Source of the DNA: Bacteroidota bacterium
GTDB taxonomy: Bacteria; Bacteroidota; Bacteroidia; Chitinophagales; Chitinophagaceae
Direction of reading: 5' to 3'
Length of the DNA stretch: 64,000 bases
Assembly (NCBI GenBank): GCA_018268085.1
Contig: JAFDXE010000025.1
Span: forward strand, 1 to 64,000
Shown here: positions 33,369-42,586 of the stretch, in pieces
How the letters are laid out: every line of letters starts with the position of its first letter
Position numbering within the stretch: position 1 is the stretch's first letter
Made by a program: the position numbers and the translations under genes
Notes under the pieces: model-generated
Databases searched by the model: none
What the model saw: only the letters and a program-made list of their open reading frames with translations
Told to the model about the DNA's origin: nothing

Positions 33369-34316
33369 ATGAAAAAGCAATTCATTTTAATTATTTTTTT
33401 TTCTTATCAATTAGCATCGTTGGCACAGGATGGCAGAATCATCAGCCAGGCATCTTATCACATTGCCGACAGTTCTATTAAACAATGGCAAAAGACTGTT
33501 CCTGATCTTAGCAGTTTACTGAATTCCATTAACATCTACAGCATCGCTTATTCATCTGATGGTTTAAAAGTTACCGGGTATTTTTCGGAACCAAAAAAGG
33601 AAGGGAAATATCCTGTAATAATTTATAATCGTGGAGGCAACAGGAATTTTGGTGCCTTAAGTGATGGGCAAATAATTAGAATTCTTTCAATAGTTTCCAG
33701 TTGGGGATATATATGCATTGCCAGTCAGTACAGGGGAAACGGGGGAGGACAGGGCAGGGAGGAATTCGGTGGAGAGGAAGTACATGATATATTGAACCTC
33801 ATTCCATGTCTTAACGCTATAAAGAAAGCAGATACTTCCAGGATTGGAATGTGGGGATGGAGCAGGGGAGGAATGATGACCTACCTGGCATTAACGAAAA
33901 CGAACAAAATTAAAGCGGCAGTTGTGAGTTCCGGAATGGCTGATGCTTTTGAAACAACTAAAAGAAGACCCGAAATGGATACAGTATTTTCAGAACTGGC
34001 ACCTGGCTATTTCTTAAACCGGGATTCTGTGTTGAGGGCCAGAAGCGCAGTTTACTGGGTAGATAAAATTTGTTCCACAACGCCTTTACTGATCATTACC
34101 GGTAGTGCTGACTGGCGGGTGTCGGCCGATGAACAAATGGAGATGGTTGATACTTTATATAAACTGAAAAGACCGGTTCGCTTTCAATTGTTCGAAGGTG
34201 GTCAACATAATTTATCAGAATTTTTTAATGAAGTAAACGAAACCACTAAATTATTTTTTGATAAATATGTGCGTGATTCGCTTGAGCATCCGCAGATGGA
34301 ATTGCATGGGAACTAG
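33369..34316 (+). CDS. Secreted prolyl-oligopeptidase-like alpha/beta hydrolase
   Basis: Protein of 315 residues with a signal peptide (FILIIFFSYQLASLA). The hydrolase core is clear: YPVIIYNRGGNRNFG, nucleophile elbow GWSRGGMM, acid in ITGSADWRV and catalytic His in GGQHNLSEF. The resemblance is to the catalytic domain of S9 (dipeptidyl-peptidase/acyl-peptide hydrolase) enzymes without the beta-propeller. Substrate unknown, location periplasmic. Confidence 0.87.
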   Translation: MKKQFILIIFFSYQLASLAQDGRIISQASYHIADSSIKQWQKTVPDLSSLLNSINIYSIAYSSDGLKVTGYFSEPKKEGKYPVIIYNRGGNRNFGALSDGQIIRILSIVSSWGYICIASQYRGNGGGQGREEFGGEEVHDILNLIPCLNAIKKADTSRIGMWGWSRGGMMTYLALTKTNKIKAAVVSSGMADAFETTKRRPEMDTVFSELAPGYFLNRDSVLRARSAVYWVDKICSTTPLLIITGSADWRVSADEQMEMVDTLYKLKRPVRFQLFEGGQHNLSEFFNEVNETTKLFFDKYVRDSLEHPQMELHGN

Positions 34317-34650
34317 GTCATACCTGCCGGCTGAAATCATTTTATTATGCTTTAATTTTTTGTGCAAACACAAAAGTTGAATTAATACACCATCAATAGA
34401 AGATTTTCAATGCAATAAAGTTCAGTTCAAGAGAAGAAGAAAGCAAACGTCTTCTTATTTTCTTCAAAAAAGGGGAATTGTTATTACATCAGTACCAGCC
34501 CTAAAAAATCCGTATTGAAAGCGGGTTTGTTAATGAAGCTACATTATCAAATGCCGGAATTGAAATTATTTCGAAGGCATTAAGCGAGGCTTGTCTTCGA
34601 TCATGAAAAATTTCACTGGTGAATGGTAAACGTTTTGAATTTCATCAACG
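34317..34650. other. Intergenic region, possible gene relic
   Basis: No full gene is present. From 34508 a short frame to a stop at 34604 reads IRIESGFVNEATLSNAG, EIISKALSEACLRS, which looks coding but lacks a start and a family. The remainder is AT-rich. Confidence 0.3.
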
Positions 34651-35046
34651 CTACTGCACCACATTAAATTCTAACGCCGACATCAGGTAAGCATAATTGC
34701 CAGTAGAAGAAGCGTTTGAAATATAAGTGGCAAAATAAATAGAATAATCACCTGCCGGTAACCAGATAGGGAATGTATTGGTAATGCTGGTAGATACTTT
34801 TGAAAAAGGCATGCCATTTAAAAACAGGAAATAATTGCCGGCAATAAAATTGATGCTTTCAATCTTCAATACTTTGTTTGCAGGTACGGTAAAGGTTCTG
34901 AATAAAATAGTATCCGCACATCCTGATGAACAATTGGAGATCGAATCTGCCGCAATGTTAACTACGCGGTTGAACTGGAGGTTGTTTTGTGCCCTGGTGG
35001 AAACACAAATTGCAGCGAGCATGCAAAGCATAAATATCTTTTTCAT
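34651..35046 (-). CDS. Hypothetical secreted protein
   Basis: Protein of 131 residues with a signal peptide (MKKIFMLCMLAAICVSTRA). The mature part has an apparent disulfide pair (SNCSSGCADT) and a beta-rich core (ILFRTFTVPANKVLKIESINF, YFLFLNGMPFSKV). No family is recognised. It lies 10 nt after the gene at 35057-35395 on the same strand; both appear exported and may work together. Confidence 0.6.
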   Translation of the reverse strand: MKKIFMLCMLAAICVSTRAQNNLQFNRVVNIAADSISNCSSGCADTILFRTFTVPANKVLKIESINFIAGNYFLFLNGMPFSKVSTSITNTFPIWLPAGDYSIYFATYISNASSTGNYAYLMSALEFNVVQ

Positions 35047-35056
35047 AACAGTTATA

Positions 35057-35395
35057 TCAGAATCCTTTTGTTGTATAAATTAAAGTATTTTGTTTATCGG
35101 TGCTTACGTTGGAAGTGATCAGTAGTAACCAGCTACTTCCGTTGAAATAATAGAAACCACTGTCTCCGTCTGTTTGATAAATGAGCAGGCCGGTAGCAGG
35201 CGTAAAAATTGCATTTTTTTGCTGGGCAGTCATCCTCGGAACCAACATACCTTTAGTGGAACTGCTGATGTCCAGGATTGCAGAAGTATCTGCAGGTGCG
35301 TTATTCGTATTAATGGTAACTGATTGCGCATAACCATTTACCGATAAAAAGCAAATTGACACAAGCAGCGGAATTTTAAGAAAGGCACTTGCCAT
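35057..35395 (-). CDS. Exported protein with Bacteroidota tail-fibre-like N-terminal motif
   Basis: The ATG at 35395 gives 112 residues with a signal peptide (LKIPLLVSICFLSVNGYA). The mature start VTINTNNAPADTSAILDISS, then TKGMLVPRMTAQQKNAI, PATGLLIYQTDG and GFYYFNGSSW, is a pattern repeated in many Bacteroidota surface and tail-fibre-like proteins. Normally it heads much longer proteins; here it is the whole protein. Surface location is inferred. Confidence 0.7.
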   Translation of the reverse strand: MASAFLKIPLLVSICFLSVNGYAQSVTINTNNAPADTSAILDISSSTKGMLVPRMTAQQKNAIFTPATGLLIYQTDGDSGFYYFNGSSWLLLITSNVSTDKQNTLIYTTKGF

Positions 35396-35535
35396 AACAA
35401 ATATTTGAAGCGGCAATTTACGAGAATTGGGGATATATTGATCTTTGTTTGAAAGTATTTTTATTAAATGATAAAATTCAGGTATGCCTTACAGTTATCA
35501 CCCGGCCCGGGTCATATTCAGGGTGCCGGTTTATG

Positions 35536-36066
35536 TTACTTGTAAATGTGATGGCTGTCAATGAAATGCATCTCCTGGTCTGAAATTGTTGCTTCTGCAA
35601 AATGCCCGGGCTTAATACCGCAAATCGTCATTTCATCTATAATGTTTACCGCATCACCGAAACTTGCCCGGTCACTTGCTTTTATTATATACATCAGTTT
35701 AGAAGCTGCTGTTTTCATTTTCATATCCAGGATCAGGTTGCGTATATTTTTAAAATCTGCAGGATAAATGCTGCCATATTTTATCTCAACTTCTTCCATT
35801 CCATAATAGTAATATAACTGGTGATTGGCGCCAACGATAATGGTCATTGCCGAACTTGCACCTGTTGGTTTTGTGGTTCCGTCTTTTGGTTCAATCATTG
35901 ACATTGTTTGCGGTGTAGACAATGCGGATGTAAAAACAAAAAAAGTGATGAGCAAAAATCCAAGATCTACCATGGGCGTAAGATCAACCCGGGTTGAGCG
36001 GCGATGGTTTGAACCGGATGCTGATTTCTTTGTTCCTTTATTGAGCATTTGCGACAGGTCGGCCAT
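35536..36066 (-). CDS. exbD: ExbD/TolR-family biopolymer transport protein
   Basis: The ATG at 36066 gives 176 residues. The single membrane helix VDLTPMVDLGFLLITFFVF carries the conserved Asp that couples the proton gradient to TonB work, followed by a periplasmic domain with ADRASFGDAVNIIDEM. No ExbB or TonB gene is adjacent, so it must pair with components elsewhere. Bacteroidota often have several ExbD paralogues. Confidence 0.9.
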   Translation of the reverse strand: MADLSQMLNKGTKKSASGSNHRRSTRVDLTPMVDLGFLLITFFVFTSALSTPQTMSMIEPKDGTTKPTGASSAMTIIVGANHQLYYYYGMEEVEIKYGSIYPADFKNIRNLILDMKMKTAASKLMYIIKASDRASFGDAVNIIDEMTICGIKPGHFAEATISDQEMHFIDSHHIYK

Positions 36067-36436
36067 AGTAGTAGTTTTAAACCTTAGATTCGTACACATG
36101 AAGATTCCATAAAGTCATTCGGCCTTTTAAAAATTTAAACGCAGGGGCTTTCCTTTCTTTAGATAATCCTGTTTTGTAGTTATTTTCATAATGTAAATTG
36201 TAAGCGGATCATCAGTAAAGCAATATATGCAGATGATTGCGATAAGCGGTAAACATTAATTACAGTTAATTCAGTTCAGCAGGAGATGAACATCTATCCT
36301 GCAGTAATTGTGTTTAACGTATTAATTTGTCGGTGAAAGCATAACCACATGTGTTAACCCGGAGATTTGTGTTCTGTTGCAGCAGTAACTATTAACCGAT
36401 GCGTTGGAAATTAATTTGAATATATAAAGTGAATGT
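36067..36436. other. Intergenic region between exbD and CPBP gene
   Basis: A 370-bp AT-rich stretch between divergent genes. It contains an imperfect inverted repeat CAGGAGATG...CATCTATCCTG near 36280-36302 but no T-tract, so it is not called a terminator. No gene or repeat copy seen. Confidence 0.4.
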
Positions 36437-37132
36437 ATGTTACAAATAATTGCTTTATTGTTTCTTTCCTGGCTGTTTATTATGCTGTATAACCGCCAGC
36501 ATTTGTCGGTATTAGGATTAAAACCCACTGCAGTTCGGATGAAATATTTTTTTGTGTTGATGATAGTATCTGCATTGTTTGCTGCAACCAATTTTTGGCT
36601 GAAAGAATTTTTTACAGGGGAAAAGTATATTCTTCAACAGCCAGTGTATGTACGAACGATACTGGGAGAAACCTGGAACCAGCTTCGTACTGTGCTAACG
36701 GAAGAACTTATTTGCAGGGGCGCATTATTGTATATACTAATAAAAGTTGCTGGCCAGTCAAAAGCAATATTGTTGTCTTCCATTGTATTTGCTGTTTTAC
36801 ATTGGCTGAATGCAGGTGTTTGGGGTAATACAATGCAAATGATCCTGGTGTTTTCGTTCACGTTTGCGATGGGATTACTCCTGGCATTTGCCTACGCAAG
36901 AACAGGCTCACTGCTGATCCCGCTTGCCATCCATTTCGGATGGAACATCACGCAAAACTATATTTATCCCGGTACGGAAACCGGTAATCATTTATTTGTG
37001 TTGGCCGCTGCTGCACCCACCGTTACCATTTCTTATGGGGCATTTTTTACCATGTTACTGTTTCCTGAAATTGCGGTTATCCTTGTCGATTATAGTATTG
37101 TAAAAACCCACCGGCAGGTTACGTTGCCATGA
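36437..37132 (+). CDS. CPBP-family intramembrane metalloprotease
   Basis: Protein of 231 residues with about six membrane segments. The family motifs are present: EExxxR (TEELICRG), a helix with His (FAVLHWLNAG) and HxxxN (AIHFGWNITQN). These residues bind the metal in CAAX-protease/bacteriocin-processing (Abi) proteins. The substrate is unknown. Confidence 0.88.
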   Translation: MLQIIALLFLSWLFIMLYNRQHLSVLGLKPTAVRMKYFFVLMIVSALFAATNFWLKEFFTGEKYILQQPVYVRTILGETWNQLRTVLTEELICRGALLYILIKVAGQSKAILLSSIVFAVLHWLNAGVWGNTMQMILVFSFTFAMGLLLAFAYARTGSLLIPLAIHFGWNITQNYIYPGTETGNHLFVLAAAAPTVTISYGAFFTMLLFPEIAVILVDYSIVKTHRQVTLP

Positions 37133-37252
37133 TGAAATACAATTTGCCTGTTCCTGTTGCCATTGAAAAAATTCCTATCTTTCTGCTAGCCCTATTTCAT
37201 CCGTTATTTTTTTTCATAAATATTATTCAATTAATTTTTTAATCTTAGCCGT

Positions 37253-38092
37253 ATGAAGAAATCAATACTCATTATCAGCCTGCTCCTACAGTTGCACGCA
37301 ATGGCGCAGGAAAATCCAACACTACTGGCGCAGCCGATTGTTGCGGAAGGAAAACGATTGTATGCATCGGAGATGGCCTCCTGGTATGGCACAGATCTTT
37401 TTGTTGCTGCATATAAGAACCGTGAAAATATCGGCGGCTATTTTTCCTATACAATTGGCGACACCTCCAAATGTATTTTCTTTTCAAGGGCTGAAAATCC
37501 TGTTGTTATCGGAACTATCGGTTTCGACAGCACCTACAACGTAGCAAAAGCAAAACTGAGTATTGCAGAAAGAAATTTTACCTCATTGGAAAATGATCTT
37601 TATACCATTCGGAAAATTGCACTCGAAGCCATTGTAAAGGATACGCTTTTTAAAAGATATAGGAATACCAATTTGAACCTGATACCGCTAATCTATAACA
37701 ATGAAAAGAAATTATACGTGCTCACCGGTCCTGAACAAAGTGGCGTGGTTATTTTCGGCAATGATTATGTTATTGAGTTTGATGCACAAAATAAGATTGT
37801 AAGTAAGAAACAACTGCATCGGAATTTAATTCCGATAGAATATGGCGCTGTTCAGAAAGATGGTGAAGAAGTAGTGGGTGCGGCGCATTCGCATTTACCT
37901 GAAACAGGAGATTTTATTACGGCAACAGATATTTGTACATTGATGTTGTATGAAAAGATTGCGAAATGGAAACAACACAATGTGATTTCAGCCAAATACC
38001 TGAATATATGGAACTGCGAAACAAATCAGTTGGTTGTTGTGCCGCGGGATTCAATAAAAGAAGGCAATGAGGAAACAGATGGGAAACATTAA
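37253..38092 (+). CDS. Hypothetical secreted protein
   Basis: Protein of 279 residues with a signal peptide (SILIISLLLQLHAMA). The sequence has YFSYTIGDTSKCIFF, an Ala/Lys-rich helical part, LYVLTGPEQSGVVIFGNDY and AAHSHLPETGDFITATDICT, the latter with paired His that could bind a metal, as in JAB-like or amidase sites, but no motif is complete. It is 5 nt before the DinB-like gene, so they probably share a transcript. Confidence 0.65.
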   Translation: MKKSILIISLLLQLHAMAQENPTLLAQPIVAEGKRLYASEMASWYGTDLFVAAYKNRENIGGYFSYTIGDTSKCIFFSRAENPVVIGTIGFDSTYNVAKAKLSIAERNFTSLENDLYTIRKIALEAIVKDTLFKRYRNTNLNLIPLIYNNEKKLYVLTGPEQSGVVIFGNDYVIEFDAQNKIVSKKQLHRNLIPIEYGAVQKDGEEVVGAAHSHLPETGDFITATDICTLMLYEKIAKWKQHNVISAKYLNIWNCETNQLVVVPRDSIKEGNEETDGKH

Positions 38093-38097
38093 GTAAA

Positions 38098-38595
38098 ATG
38101 ATTTCAACTGTAATTATTATGAATAGAAATATTGTTCTTTCAAACCGGCTGCGTGAATTATTCCTGGATGGCCATTGGATAGCCAATACAAACTATAAAG
38201 AAAAGATCAGTTCCATTCCTATGGAGGAAGCTGTTGTTACGATAGATGGGCTCAATTCTATTGCGGCGCTGGTATTTCATATCAATTATTATCTCGAAGG
38301 TTTGTTGCGTGCTTTTAAAAATGGTCGTTTAGACATCAGCGACAAGTTTAGTTTTTTATTGCCTCCCATTGATTCAGGAAGCGATTGGAATAACCTGGTA
38401 GCGGGCTTCCTGGAGAATGCTGAAAAATTTATTGAAGCCATAGCGCAATTTGATGATGAGATTTTTGATCGGCCTTTTATCGAAGAAAAATACGGAACAT
38501 ATTTGCGGAATATTGAAGCGGTGATAGAACACGGTTATTATCATCTTGGCCAGGTTACACTATTGGCAAAATTGATCCGGGGAGGCAACAGATAA
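38098..38595 (+). CDS. DinB-family protein
   Basis: Protein of 165 residues from the ATG at 38098 (another at 38119). A four-helix bundle with His at SIAALVFHINYYLEGLL and in EHGYYHLGQVTLL suits the DinB/YfiT-like metal site (three His). Such proteins are putative thiol transferases or hydrolases. Second gene of a probable operon 37253-38916. Confidence 0.8.
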   Translation: MISTVIIMNRNIVLSNRLRELFLDGHWIANTNYKEKISSIPMEEAVVTIDGLNSIAALVFHINYYLEGLLRAFKNGRLDISDKFSFLLPPIDSGSDWNNLVAGFLENAEKFIEAIAQFDDEIFDRPFIEEKYGTYLRNIEAVIEHGYYHLGQVTLLAKLIRGGNR

Positions 38596-38613
38596 TTTTA
38601 TTACCATCCCTAC

Positions 38614-38916
38614 ATGAGTACAGGAAGCATTCAATATTCGTTCACCGCGGAATTGTGGCGATATGCCGGCCCTGCAGGTTGGTATTTTCTTTCCCTGCCC
38701 ACGAGGTTGTCGAATGAAATCCGCATCAATCTGAAAGCAAGTGAAGAAGGCTGGGGCAGAATGAAAGCAACTGCTTTCACCGGACACAGTAGCTGGCAAA
38801 CCGCAATATGGTATGATACCAAACTACAAACCTATCTCTTGCCTGTGAAAAATGAAATCAGGAAAAAGGAACAATTGGTTGAAGGAAAAGAGGTAAAGAT
38901 TGTTTTAACGATTTAA
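38614..38916 (+). CDS. DUF1905 family protein
   Basis: Protein of 100 residues. The DUF1905 pattern is visible: YSFTAELWRYAGPAGWYFLSLP, GWGRMKATAFTGHSSWQTAIW and TYLLPVKNEIRKKE. It is a small beta-barrel domain of unknown role, often fused to or found beside YdeI/DUF1801 proteins. It follows the DinB gene by 18 nt. Confidence 0.85.
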   Translation: MSTGSIQYSFTAELWRYAGPAGWYFLSLPTRLSNEIRINLKASEEGWGRMKATAFTGHSSWQTAIWYDTKLQTYLLPVKNEIRKKEQLVEGKEVKIVLTI

Positions 38917-38982
38917 CAAATTCTATTTTGCTTATCCGTTAAAAGATATTTTGTATCTGTTTATAAATAAATTTCGTACACC

Positions 38983-39465
38983 ATGAAATCCCCAAGAATA
39001 ATTTGTTGTATTGCACTTGCTCTTTTTTGCATAGTACAGGTTTCCGCACAACGAATCTCATTTGATAGTTCATCGACTTTGATTGACGTTGATGCCGGAT
39101 CGTCCGGTGCAACCATTCACCTTCCTGCTGTTGCCATAAAACCTGAATACCCGGGCGGAAAAGAAGCATGGCATAAATTTCTGAAGGATAATGTCAACAT
39201 AGTTGTTCCTTTTTCCAATAAAGCAGTTCCTGGTACATACTCCGTAATGTTGCACTTCGTTATAATGCCAGATGGGCGGCTTTCTTATATCGGCGCAGAT
39301 TCCAATTGTGGTTATGGAATGGAAGCAGAAGTGATCCGTTGTATTAAAAAGAGTGGTAACTGGAAGCCTGCGGAAACATCCGGTGGAAGAAAAGTTGCAT
39401 TTACGTTAAGAACGATTGTGTTGTTTGTTGTTGAGAAAAATAATGTGCGTGTCGAATTTCGGTAA
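38983..39465 (+). CDS. TonB C-terminal-like secreted protein
   Basis: Protein of 160 residues with a signal peptide (CCIALALFCIVQVSA). The segment PEYPGGKEAWHKFLKDNV, followed by GTYSVMLHFVIMPDGRLSYI and VIRCIKKSGNWKPAETSGGRKV, is the TonB-C fold seen in Bacteroidota energy-transducer homologues. It has no N-terminal membrane anchor like TonB, so it is more likely a periplasmic relative than a true energy transducer. Confidence 0.75.
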   Translation: MKSPRIICCIALALFCIVQVSAQRISFDSSSTLIDVDAGSSGATIHLPAVAIKPEYPGGKEAWHKFLKDNVNIVVPFSNKAVPGTYSVMLHFVIMPDGRLSYIGADSNCGYGMEAEVIRCIKKSGNWKPAETSGGRKVAFTLRTIVLFVVEKNNVRVEFR

Positions 39466-39667
39466 TATGCAACGGGATCTTTCTTTACCCTTCGTTATGT
39501 ATGTACAAGCGATATTGCGTTATGGTTTCTTTTCGTCGTCCTCAAACTTCTTTATGAAAAAAGTTTTGTTTTTTTTCTATTGATAGAGGGAGTATTGCCA
39601 TGCTTTGTATTTTTGGAGAATTATCCGGCTACTTCGCATGTTAATATACCGGTATCCTGGTATCAGA

Positions 39668-40297
39668 TTATATTTTTTCGCTGGCAAGTTTTAAACCTAA
39701 AAATATAAACAGGGCTCCAAGCATCTTATTAAGCCATCCGGATATTGCAGAATGCTTACGAAAGCTATTGGTGAGCAGGCTGGCAGAATATACCAATACG
39801 ATGTTGATGATGATGGCAATTACGTTAACTGTTACGCCGAGGAATAAGATTTGCAGCGATTGATGAGCTGTATTTGGTTTAATGAACTGCGGAAGAAATG
39901 CCAGGTAGAAAATGGCAACTTTCGGATTAAGTACGTCACTTAAAAATCCCTGCCAGAAAATTTGCCTGTAATTCCTGTTGCTATTGGCGTTTCCATCAAT
40001 TAAAACCTGGTTCTGTTTAGATAATAGGATACGGGCACCAATATAGAGCAGGTAAATAGCCCCCATCCATTTAATTATCGTAAAAGCGTATGCCGATGTT
40101 GCCAGTAATGCGGAGATGCCGGCAACTGCGCCAAGGAGGTGAACGTAAGCACCGAGGTTGATGCCCACCGCCGCGATGATACCGGCCTTTCTTCCTTGAG
40201 CAATTGTTCTTCCCAATAAAAAGATCATGTCCGGCCCGGGCGCAATGCACAATAGCACACTAGCTACAACAAACAATAAATAACTATCTATGGTCAT
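39668..40297 (-). CDS. LysE/RhtB-family amino-acid exporter
   Basis: Protein of 209 residues with six hydrophobic segments. PGPDMIFLLGRTIAQGRKAGI near the N-terminus and GFLSDVLNPKVAIFYLAFLPQFI in the middle are family signatures. It exports amino acids or related metabolites such as homoserine lactones or threonine. Alone on the minus strand. Confidence 0.92.
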   Translation of the reverse strand: MTIDSYLLFVVASVLLCIAPGPDMIFLLGRTIAQGRKAGIIAAVGINLGAYVHLLGAVAGISALLATSAYAFTIIKWMGAIYLLYIGARILLSKQNQVLIDGNANSNRNYRQIFWQGFLSDVLNPKVAIFYLAFLPQFIKPNTAHQSLQILFLGVTVNVIAIIINIVLVYSASLLTNSFRKHSAISGWLNKMLGALFIFLGLKLASEKI

Positions 40298-40405
40298 ATT
40301 GAAAGAAGTTTTATATTTTTAAAAGTAATTCATTTTCATGTTGTTTGAAATTTAGATTTTTGAAGGGGAACGTTACATTGAAGCTATAAACTTTATTTGT
40401 TCACA

Positions 40406-41002
40406 ATGCTATCCGGTAGAAAATTTCGTCGCATAACAATATTCTTTACAATCATTCTCCTGGTATTAACTTTCCTCTGCCTTTTCCTGGTATTTGCACA
40501 CAGCAGTGTTACAACTAACATGGATACATATGCATACAATTTACCGTACCAAAAGGGAAATAGTTTTAAAGTTGTACAGGGGTATGGCGGTTTATTTTCT
40601 CATTACCAAATCGCAGCGCTCGATTTTAATATGCCCGAAGGAACAATAATTTGTGCTGCCCGGGAAGGAACGATCTATAGTTACAAAGAGGATAGCAATG
40701 AAGGCGGCCCTTTTGAAAAATATAAAAACAAGGCAAATTATATTATCATCAAACATGCAGATGGAAGTTTCGGTTGTTACTGGCATTTAAAAAAGAACGG
40801 TGTATTGGTAAAAAAAGGTAAAGTGCAAAAAGGACAGACGATTGGAATTAGTGGCGCAACAGGTTTTGTATTTACACCTCATTTGCATTTTTCTGTAAAA
40901 AGAAAACTGAACTATGATAAAAATTCATTTGTTCAAACCAGGTTTGTTACTACGGGAGGCTTACGGTTTTTAAAGAACTTCCATTCATATCGTAACCCCT
41001 GA
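40406..41002 (+). CDS. M23-family peptidase
   Basis: The ATG at 40406 gives 198 residues with an N-terminal membrane segment (ITIFFTIILLVLTFLCLFLVFA). The LytM/M23 fold is supported by HYQIAALDFNMPEGTIICAAREGTI, YWHLKKNGV, KGQTIGISGATGF and the zinc pair HLHF. It would cleave peptide cross-links in cell-wall material from the periplasmic side. Short for the family. Confidence 0.85.
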   Translation: MLSGRKFRRITIFFTIILLVLTFLCLFLVFAHSSVTTNMDTYAYNLPYQKGNSFKVVQGYGGLFSHYQIAALDFNMPEGTIICAAREGTIYSYKEDSNEGGPFEKYKNKANYIIIKHADGSFGCYWHLKKNGVLVKKGKVQKGQTIGISGATGFVFTPHLHFSVKRKLNYDKNSFVQTRFVTTGGLRFLKNFHSYRNP

Positions 41003-41113
41003 AGGAATTAGTAGTTTAAACTTTGTCATATTATAAATTGTGTTTACTTTCGGCCCGCTTGTAAAAGAGGGTATGTTTTATTGCACCATTTTACTACGCT
41101 TTAATTTATTGTT

Positions 41114-41857
41114 ATGAACATTCGCAGAAGGAAAATATTAAGAAGAAAATCATTATTGGGAAAATTACTCAGGTTGCCGTTTAAACTGATACCAGCAAAA
41201 ATGGTAGTGCCTGTATTACGTGGACCATTGAAAGTTAAAAAATGGATAAAAGGTTCACACAACGTAAGTATTCCGCTCGGTATTTATGAAACGAAACAAA
41301 CGGCATCTTTCCTTAAACTTGCCCGTAACACGAATGTATTCTGGGATCTTGGTGCACACGTAGGTTATTATACATTGTTGTTTAATGCAGTGTCGCCAAA
41401 AGGAAAAATTTATGCTTTTGAACCAATGGCAGATACCGTAGAAACGTATAAGAAACACATGTCGTTGAATAGTATTACAAACTACGACGTGTTCCCGCTT
41501 GCTGTATCGGATAAGGATGGATCGTTTAATTTTAAAAAAACCAGTACGTCGGTAGCTGGCCGTCTCGATGAATCCGGTGAAACAAGAATTGAAGTGGTTA
41601 AACTTTCCAGGCTGGTTGCTGAAAAGAAAATTGAAATTCCTGATATTATTAAAATGGACATTGAAGGTGCCGAGGTAAATGTACTGAACGATCTTAAACC
41701 ACTGCTGATTGAAAAAAAACCGGTATTGTTTGTATCTACACACGGACCCCAGATTCACCTCGATTGTATTGATATCCTGCAAAAGATCGGTTACCAGTTA
41801 AAACCGCTGGACACTGATGATATGAAAACATCTAAGGAATTTGCTGCGTTTAAATAA
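41114..41857 (+). CDS. FkbM-family methyltransferase
   Basis: Protein of 247 residues. The FkbM domain starts at VFWDLGAHVGYYTLLF (SAM motif), followed by KIYAFEPMADTVETYKKH, PLAVSDKDGSFNF and DIIKMDIEGAEVNVL. FkbM enzymes O-methylate polyketides or surface sugars. The N-terminus is unusually basic (NIRRRKILRRKSLLGKLLR). No biosynthetic neighbours are seen. Confidence 0.88.
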   Translation: MNIRRRKILRRKSLLGKLLRLPFKLIPAKMVVPVLRGPLKVKKWIKGSHNVSIPLGIYETKQTASFLKLARNTNVFWDLGAHVGYYTLLFNAVSPKGKIYAFEPMADTVETYKKHMSLNSITNYDVFPLAVSDKDGSFNFKKTSTSVAGRLDESGETRIEVVKLSRLVAEKKIEIPDIIKMDIEGAEVNVLNDLKPLLIEKKPVLFVSTHGPQIHLDCIDILQKIGYQLKPLDTDDMKTSKEFAAFK

Positions 41858-42010
41858 AAGTATAATCAGCTTGTGAAATGATGTGCTTATTGCACATGAA
41901 GCTGAAGTGCCTCTGATAATAAGTATAAATATTCTTAGTGTTACTTTGTGTATTTCTGAGTTTGTAGTAAATTATCTCCTGATTGATTTTGCAAATTTAA
42001 TGTACGCTCA

Positions 42011-42580
42011 ATGACCAAATCAATTTCATCTTCACGGTCAGAACAAGAAATAAGTACGCTGCTCCAAACCCTTCAATTGCGGTTTGAAAAAAATATGCAC
42101 CGCCACCAAACACTTACTTGGGAGGCAGTAAAAACGAAATTGCTTTCCGGTACATCAGCACTGAATAGTTTATTTCAAATGGAAAACACCGGTGGTGAAC
42201 CGGATATTGTTCGGTATGATTCTACAAGTGAGGAGTATATTTTCATGGATTGTGCTAAGGAAAGTCCGGCGGGCAGACGTAGTTTGTGTTACGACCGGGA
42301 AGCATTAAATGCAAGAAAGGAACATAAACCTGCTAATACGGTTATCGACATGGCTCATGCTATGGGAATTGAATTGTTAACTGAACAGGACTACCGTTTG
42401 TTACAATCATTGGAAACTGTAGATACCAAAACCTCCAGTTGGATTGTAACGCCAACCAATATACGAAAACTTGGCGGGGCATTGTTTTGCGACAGGAGAT
42501 ATGATACGGTATTTGTTTACCACAACGGCGCAGAATCCTATTATGCGGCCAGGGGGTTTCGGGGAAAGTTGCGCATGTAA
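42011..42580 (+). CDS. DUF4256 family protein
   Basis: Protein of 189 residues. The family pattern is plain: LSGTSALNSLFQMENTGGEPD, YIFMDCAKESPAGRRSLCYD, MGIELLTEQDYRLLQ and SSWIVTPTNIRKLGGALFCD. Cytoplasmic, function unknown. Usual length for the family. Confidence 0.85.
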   Translation: MTKSISSSRSEQEISTLLQTLQLRFEKNMHRHQTLTWEAVKTKLLSGTSALNSLFQMENTGGEPDIVRYDSTSEEYIFMDCAKESPAGRRSLCYDREALNARKEHKPANTVIDMAHAMGIELLTEQDYRLLQSLETVDTKTSSWIVTPTNIRKLGGALFCDRRYDTVFVYHNGAESYYAARGFRGKLRM

Positions 42581-42586
42581 CCGGTT

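Noticed and set aside
36280..36302. Terminator hairpin after the CPBP/exbD gap
   Set aside because: The stem is imperfect and has no T-tract on either strand.
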